Position numbers and translations under genes: made by a program. From Bimastos eiseni (Eukaryota; Annelida; Clitellata; Crassiclitellata; Lumbricidae): a DNA stretch of 64,000 bases. Below are positions 57,668 to 64,000 of this stretch, in pieces (the stretch's first letter is position 1; each line of letters begins with the position of its first letter). The stretch spans positions 9,656,530 to 9,720,529 of the forward strand of contig OY365807.1 of NCBI GenBank assembly GCA_959347315.1, given 5' to 3'. The notes beneath the pieces are model-generated. The model was not told where the DNA came from. It searched no databases and saw nothing but the letters and a program-made list of their open reading frames with translations.

Positions 57668-60151
57668 TTAGTTAGTAACTCTGTTTCTGAATTGTCGAAG
57701 TATAACTGCCAAGGCAAGCACAATGAGACCCAAGAGAAAGAGGAAAGTAGCGAGGAGGACTTTGAGAAGTTGACGACTGTGAAGCAGACCCGGACCATCA
57801 CCGGACCATCCATCTCGTCTGTGCTTTCTAAACCAAGAACTTCCAGCAATGATGCCGAGTCTTGCCGAATCGGACAGCTGTGGTTGACCCCTGTCCATCA
57901 CCACCAACTCAAGGACGTGCAGCCTATGCCAGTCGTCGTTGAGTGGCTTCGTCAGGCTGACGTCACCAGTCGTCGGATGTACAGAAAATGTTGATGAACC
58001 GTTTCCACCAACCGCTCGGAAGATGACGTTTGAATTCATCCCAACATCATCACAGTCAAAGGCGGAAAGCGTTGCTACAATTTGACCAATTTCTGAAGAA
58101 TCTGGAACAAACACAGTGTTGTGGTTTTCACTCGGGAAGATAAAAACGGGCTTGTTGTCATTCAGATCGTCAATGTATATGATTACTTTTGCACAGGAAG
58201 TATGGCTTCGGTCTTGAGAAGAGGCCATGACAGTAAAGTTGAAAACTGGTTGCGACTCTCGATCAAGGATTGCCTTTGTTAACAACTGTCCAGTGAAAAT
58301 GTCAATTTGGAAGAAAAGTGAGCTTTCATCAACCGGCTGCATCGAATAAAACAGGAGATCAAACGGCGTAGAATCCCTGTCGATGGCATATACATGGCCG
58401 ATCTTTGTGCCCACTTCTTGGTTTTCTAAAACACGAAAGATATAACTTTCAGAGTTGAATTGTGGGATTTCGTCGTCTTCGTCCAGTATTGATAGCGAAA
58501 CTTGAACCTGTGTCGATTGAGTTTGAATGTCTCGATATCTCGCTTTGACGTTGAACTCGAGAAGATGAAACTCTTCGTGATCAAAGCGAATCTTGCTTTT
58601 TATTATCCCGCTGTAGGAATCGATTTCCAGGAGATTTTGGACCGTTTTGTCGAGCTCGAAAATGATATCGTTTTTGAAGCGTTTGGTCTGGTCTGCCAGC
58701 GAAATTCTTGTGATTTCTGCACCTATTTCATTGTTTTCTGTAAGTGCTACAAACAAGTGGTCTTTCTCAAATATGGGAAGGTAATTATTATCTGCATCAA
58801 TTACCCGCATTTTCAGTGATCTGCTGGAAAAAAGACTTGGGTCACCGTAATCTCGGCACGTGATCACAAGATCATAGAATTCCTGAAGCTCTCTGTTTAG
58901 TCTGACCACTGTTACGGTCTTGTATTCTCCTGGATACATTTCTAGCAGCAGAAACTCACTGCGACTGATGAAACAATAGAATCTTCCATTCTCTCCACTG
59001 TCAAGATCTCTGACGGAAAAATGAAACACAAACGAACCTGGTTCGGAATCTTCCGGAATTTCGATATCCAAATAAGCGTTGTTTTCTGCAAAACCGTTAA
59101 CAACAATCGAAGGTGGATTATCGTTAATGTCTTCGACGTTTATGATTATCGTCGTCTGAGCATTTTGAGAGTCTTGTCCACGGTCGGAAGCAGTCACAAA
59201 AAGCACGTAGATGGTCTGCCGTTCGAAGTCCAACGTCTCATCTACGAAGACATCTCCCGTTTGACTGTTTATGCCAAAAACACCGTTATCTATCGTCAAC
59301 GAATACCAGACCTCTCCATTCAACCCAGAATCCACGTCAGTCGCGTGCACCCAAGTAATCACATTGCCAACCGTTGCATTCTCCTCCACCGTAACGCTCA
59401 ACGTCACATTGTCGAATTCCGGACGATTATCGTTTGCGTCCTCTACCTCGACGTTGACCTCTACCGACCCCGAGCGACCCCCTCCATCGATCACATAAAT
59501 CGTCAACCTATAGCTCGTCAGATCCTCGTAATCCAGCTTTTCGACGAGAACGAGTTTCAGGTCTTTTCCGCTGTCCAGTCGATCGCAGACGTCGAGCTGA
59601 AACTTCCCTTTTCGCGGATCCAGACGATATCGCTGGAGGCCGAACTCTGCCGTGTCGGAATCGTAGACGTGACCGACGAGCAACTCGGCCGCCATCGGCG
59701 CCATTTCCGATATGCTGAAGTTGATGGCCGAGGGATGAAGGTCAGGGTCGTTATCGTTGACGTCGTCGATCTCCACTCGTACCTTCACGATTTGTCTGAA
59801 CACGTTCAACGGCTTCAGTACGACGTCGGCTGAGATTGCGCACGACTCCATTCGGAGACATATCTTTTCGCGATCGATCGGTCGCTTCGTCAAGATTTCG
59901 CCGGTTCTGTGATTTATTACGAAGTAGTCGTGCGACCAAGTCGTAAAATCGAAATGCAGAACCCTGATCTGACGTGCGGAATATCTGGACTGAACGTCGT
60001 AATCCTTGCCCACCTCCCCCACAAAAGTGTTTTCTGGTAACTCCTCTTGCAGGCGATAGACGAGCGCATCGTCATCAGTCCACAATGTTTGAATTGCTAC
60101 GACAAATACAGAGAGGAGCAACAGCAGCAGTTTACTTACTCGGGGCTGCAT
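57668..60151 (-). CDS. Protocadherin-like protein, single exon, seven cadherin repeats
   Basis: An 827-residue single-pass membrane protein for calcium-dependent cell adhesion. A signal peptide (MQPRVSKLLLLLLSVFVVAI) precedes seven extracellular cadherin repeats. Repeats 1-3 and 6 end with intact calcium linkers (DVNDNDP, DANDNRP, DINDNPP, DLNDNKP). Those after repeats 4 and 5 are degenerate (DADNNYLP, DEDDEIP). Repeat 7 is followed by a transmembrane helix (LLKVLLATFLFLLGLIVLAL) and only about ten cytoplasmic residues, RQFRNRVTN, before TAA. The ectodomain lacks introns, as in many protocadherins. A weak donor AGA|GTTACT in the tail could join a downstream cytoplasmic exon, which I did not find. 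First-Met start chosen for the signal peptide. Confidence 0.9.
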   Translation of the reverse strand: MQPRVSKLLLLLLSVFVVAIQTLWTDDDALVYRLQEELPENTFVGEVGKDYDVQSRYSARQIRVLHFDFTTWSHDYFVINHRTGEILTKRPIDREKICLRMESCAISADVVLKPLNVFRQIVKVRVEIDDVNDNDPDLHPSAINFSISEMAPMAAELLVGHVYDSDTAEFGLQRYRLDPRKGKFQLDVCDRLDSGKDLKLVLVEKLDYEDLTSYRLTIYVIDGGGRSGSVEVNVEVEDANDNRPEFDNVTLSVTVEENATVGNVITWVHATDVDSGLNGEVWYSLTIDNGVFGINSQTGDVFVDETLDFERQTIYVLFVTASDRGQDSQNAQTTIIINVEDINDNPPSIVVNGFAENNAYLDIEIPEDSEPGSFVFHFSVRDLDSGENGRFYCFISRSEFLLLEMYPGEYKTVTVVRLNRELQEFYDLVITCRDYGDPSLFSSRSLKMRVIDADNNYLPIFEKDHLFVALTENNEIGAEITRISLADQTKRFKNDIIFELDKTVQNLLEIDSYSGIIKSKIRFDHEEFHLLEFNVKARYRDIQTQSTQVQVSLSILDEDDEIPQFNSESYIFRVLENQEVGTKIGHVYAIDRDSTPFDLLFYSMQPVDESSLFFQIDIFTGQLLTKAILDRESQPVFNFTVMASSQDRSHTSCAKVIIYIDDLNDNKPVFIFPSENHNTVFVPDSSEIGQIVATLSAFDCDDVGMNSNVIFRAVGGNGSSTFSVHPTTGDVSLTKPLNDDWHRLHVLELVVMDRGQPQLSDSARLGIIAGSSWFRKHRRDGWSGDGPGLLHSRQLLKVLLATFLFLLGLIVLALAVILRQFRNRVTN

Positions 60152-62870
60152 TTTAACACGGAAAATAAGCCTAACAGAGGTTTAACCCTCAGACTTAACC
60201 CTGGTCGTTATTAACGATTCTGTGCAGGCCTCTTCTGCCTAACTTGGTCCATTCTCTAACTCTGTTCTTCGCCGCATACGTAGCGGATATTCTAACTGCG
60301 ATGTCTCTATAAACCTTGCTCAGTTTTATCAGTGAACTATAATGTCGTCTGTAGTAACGTCGTCTTTCATACCTATGTAGGCCTATGTTATCGGACTTAC
60401 ACAACGTTGTTAGGGATTATCACTTACATTTTTGCTAACTGCTCTGTATTATACGACACACGCTTTAGATCCACAGATACGTAAACAGGGTGTCCAGCGT
60501 TGCACTTTTAAACTCTCGAGTTGTGCAGCCTGCAGAAGTAACACTATGTATGAATGAGGCACTGTTACAAACGTTTCCAACGATTGATCAGCTGTAGTGT
60601 TGATACGACCACCATTTCTCGTATGATCCAACTTGAGCGTTTGCAACTTTCATGTCCCACTGCAGCACATTCCAGCCCGTCGTCCGTCCTTCTCTCAGTC
60701 TGCCTGATGGCTTCTTGCCGCTAACGAGGCGACATGTCCTGACAATTGCGTTACTTAGCCTGCCAAGTAGAAAATTGCCCTGCACAATACGCCAACAGCT
60801 ACGAGGATTTTCAGCCAAATGCAGACAGCGTTAGGTCGGTCGTTTTGTCGACGGACTGTTTCTTAATTTCATCGTTTGCAGAGAACATAGACTGTGAAAG
60901 GCCTTTCGTGAAGACGTGGCTGTGTTTCTCTCTTTTCACAATCAGATTCATTTGGTCTGTGCCAACTGCCGTGTTTTTATCTTTACTTATTGATCAGTCA
61001 TGCAGGACAGAAAATTCAACCAATCACCTAGTGGACAATTAGATAGGCCTATATACACAAAAAGTCCGCAAAAACAGTCACATTCTGCTATAGCTACTCA
61101 GTTAGCACATTCACTTGGGACAGGCGTTTAGAGCGACGCACTGTTTGCGCCTGGAATGTGATTTTAGAAATCCATACACAAGTACTTTTCCGTACCAAAC
61201 CATTTTAGCAGCTATACAAAATTGACTTTTCCTACAATGTTGCAAGTAGCAGGTTTGAACTTTGAAGTATGTAGCGGTCCTGTGTTAAACTTGGTTAATT
61301 TATAGCACACAGGTTTAAAGACTATTCAATGTACACAATAGATATTTTTCATGTGTGACAGCATGTTTTAGCCACAGTACCATATGAAATAAAAATTCAC
61401 AAGCACAATTCTAATTAATTTTGTAAAACATACCACAAATAAAAAATTAAGCAATTAGCTTAATTAAGAAAATGCTTAAATAATTGTGCATTCAAAGGAA
61501 TTGCCTAATTGTGTGAAATAAAAATAATCACAAACAAAAACCACACTCCCTTTTAATGCAGTGCATACTGGTTTATACAAAACTTTAAAAGTACACTTGA
61601 ACCCATCATAAAACGTCCATGTAAAGTGTAAACACACATTATGATATCCCTGCAATGTGGTCAGAAACAGAGATTTTAAATTTTGCTCAGCTGTAGAATG
61701 CGACATCATAATTATATTGCACCAACTTTGCCATACTAATCATACAGTAAAAACGTCATCATGACATAACTAACCAAAAATAAAATGACCACATATTACA
61801 AAAATCTCATAAAATTTCACAGCTTGACTTCCATGCCAGGTCAATTTGTATGGAAATAATACAATACAATACAACTGTATTTTGATATTGTTCTTCATAC
61901 AATTAGTTCAGAAGTGCGTGTACATCTCGATGGCACTTCTGCAGTTATATTACTCAGCTATTAAGCACAAAGGACTTGCTCAAGGTTCACCAAATCGGAC
62001 GAGGATTGAACCCTCGCTCTGCGTGTTACAGGCCGACCGCTCTGACCAATCGGCCACTGTGCCACACTAAACAATTAGGATTTTTATTTTTAAAAATTCT
62101 TATGCACAGAAATTGCAACAGCAGAGGATGGTTACTATTCAATATACAGCAACATCAATAATAATATTAGACTGTAATACTTTTAAATTGCATGACACTG
62201 TTAAAGCCAAATCCTGAAATGTTAGTCCTGCAGTCGTCAATACATTAACACTTTAGTGATGTGCGGCATTGCCTTCCCAGTCGCTTATACTTCACTTTCG
62301 TCCTCAAAGTGTTAAAGAAATAGCCAAATCTTGCGAACTGTTTATTTACTCAACACATAACTTACGAGCAGTAAACTTTCTCAGCACCTTTAAGAAACAT
62401 GTACGAAAATGTACCAAACAGAAAAACGTAAGAAAATAGAATAAAATAAAGATAGTTGTGTTATATTCTTTGACTTTACAATGCACGTTATCTTCATAAA
62501 TATTCCGTTGCAGCTTTTGTTTAAAAAAGCAGTTCAATGTAAAAAAAAGTCAATATCAAATGTGCACTCTAGAATTTGTTAAATATGCATTTCCTCGAGT
62601 TCTAGAACAGGAAATAGAATTTCTTGAGCACTTCCAGTGTTGAACATTTCAGATGGTGGGCTTCCATCGAGGTCCTTGTTTCAAATGACCGATGAAGAAT
62701 TTTCCCACCTGGCTAGATAACCGATTCTAAGCCAACGTCCAACTGAAGCACAATGTATCAACAAAGTACAATTATCAATAAAGTATAATGTAAAGTTTAT
62801 GCATATAAATCCTTTACTCAGTTTATTTGTGTGACACCATGACTATGTGGTCGTCAGGGTCAAATAAAGA
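60152..62870. other. Gene-poor region upstream of protocadherin
   Basis: ORFs are short and without family content. A block at 60600-60850 is GC-richer and could be an old repeat. A tRNA-like relic lies at 61994. A possible last exon (acceptor TTTCAG at 62650, open to TAA at 62723, AATAAA near 62777) has no upstream exons I can find. Confidence 0.4.
61994..62063 (-). repeat. tRNA-derived SINE head
   Basis: The minus strand starts GGCACAGTGGCCGATTGGTC, with A-box-like sequence, and has a perfect T arm CGAGG-GTTCAAT-CCTCG. The acceptor and anticodon stems do not pair, so it is not a functional tRNA. Confidence 0.5.
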
Positions 62871-63090
62871 AGACTGAGGTTTGGCCATGTGGCAAGAATG
62901 AACTTTGTAAGAGGTTACTTCGTCAGGGCATTATATTGCCACGTGAGGGAACACAGAGTCAAGGGAAACAAACAACAGCATGGATGGAAAATGTCAGACA
63001 AGATCTCAAAGAAATCTTGGACATGAGAACAGCCCTGGATACAATCGGAAACAGACAGAAATGGAGCCATCAAGTAAAATCCACATCGTC
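62871..63090 (+). pseudogene. LINE C-terminal relic, frameshifted
   Basis: RLRFGHVARM in one frame, then KRLLRQGI, TAWMENVRQDLKEI and DTIGNRQKWSHQVKS in another. These fit the RLRW.GHV.RM...W.D.V..DL....DR..W pattern of LINE-encoded proteins. A frameshift lies about 30-50 bases in. Confidence 0.7.
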
Positions 63091-63105
63091 GGCACTCGGC
63101 ACACC

Positions 63106-64000
<895 letters not shown>

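Noticed and set aside
59021..59833. 270-residue plus-strand ORF
   Set aside because: Antisense shadow of the protocadherin exon; no domain of its own.
62651..62723. Possible terminal exon (GLPSRSLFQMTDEEFSHLAR, stop) with AATAAA downstream
   Set aside because: No upstream exon or homologous family recognised; too short to support.

Overview
The window is animal nuclear DNA: AT-rich, with spliced genes, long introns, many short inverted-repeat transposons and large microsatellites. It holds five protein genes, all bilaterian in type: (1) the 3' part of an ANKRD50-like ankyrin gene (+, 2-4297, N-terminus outside the window); (2) an ionotropic glutamate receptor of the AMPA/kainate/delta/phi group (+, about 20.5-40.4 kb, at least 12 coding exons, several of them tiny); (3) a divergent homeobox gene (-, 41790-43963, 3 exons); (4) a MOCS3/UBA4-type E1-rhodanese gene (+, 47210-56554, 13 exons); (5) a single-exon protocadherin-like gene (-, 57668-60151). 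The species cannot be named from sequence alone. The gene set, the intron-rich MOCS3 gene and the frequent palindrome TAGGCCTA suggest a marine invertebrate, possibly a non-vertebrate deuterostome; this is inference.

Layout. 0-4.3 kb: ANKRD50 end. 4.3-20.5 kb: no convincing host gene, but LINE C-terminal relics, a 354-bp hAT-type MITE with a near-perfect 8-bp target duplication, a roughly 1-kb element with GGGGCCGTCC ends carrying a C2H2 zinc-finger ORF, and several perfect hairpins. 20.5-40.4 kb: the receptor gene, whose introns carry MITEs and long TCTG/TCTC, GAT/ATT and GGAC/GGAT arrays. 40.4-47.2 kb: the homeobox gene, a duplicated non-coding block around its first coding exon, and a reverse-transcriptase relic. 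47.2-56.6 kb: MOCS3. 57.7-60.2 kb: protocadherin. 60.2-64 kb: gene-poor, with a tRNA-derived relic, a LINE relic and a 188-bp (GA)n tract.

The genes show no sign of acting together; this is ordinary animal gene order, not an operon. The most unusual signals are in gene structure. MOCS3 appears to contain three U12-type introns and one GC-AG intron. The receptor has glycine at the pore Q/R site and a delta-like ligand pocket. The homeobox protein has a POU-like Cys50 without a POU-specific domain, with an intron at homeodomain position 46/47.

Gene models were built by reading splice sites and reading-frame phase by eye. Internal phases agree across all 13 MOCS3 exons, all 3 homeobox exons and the receptor from its second exon to its last. 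The receptor's exact second-exon start, and whether a further exon follows exon 1, remain uncertain.
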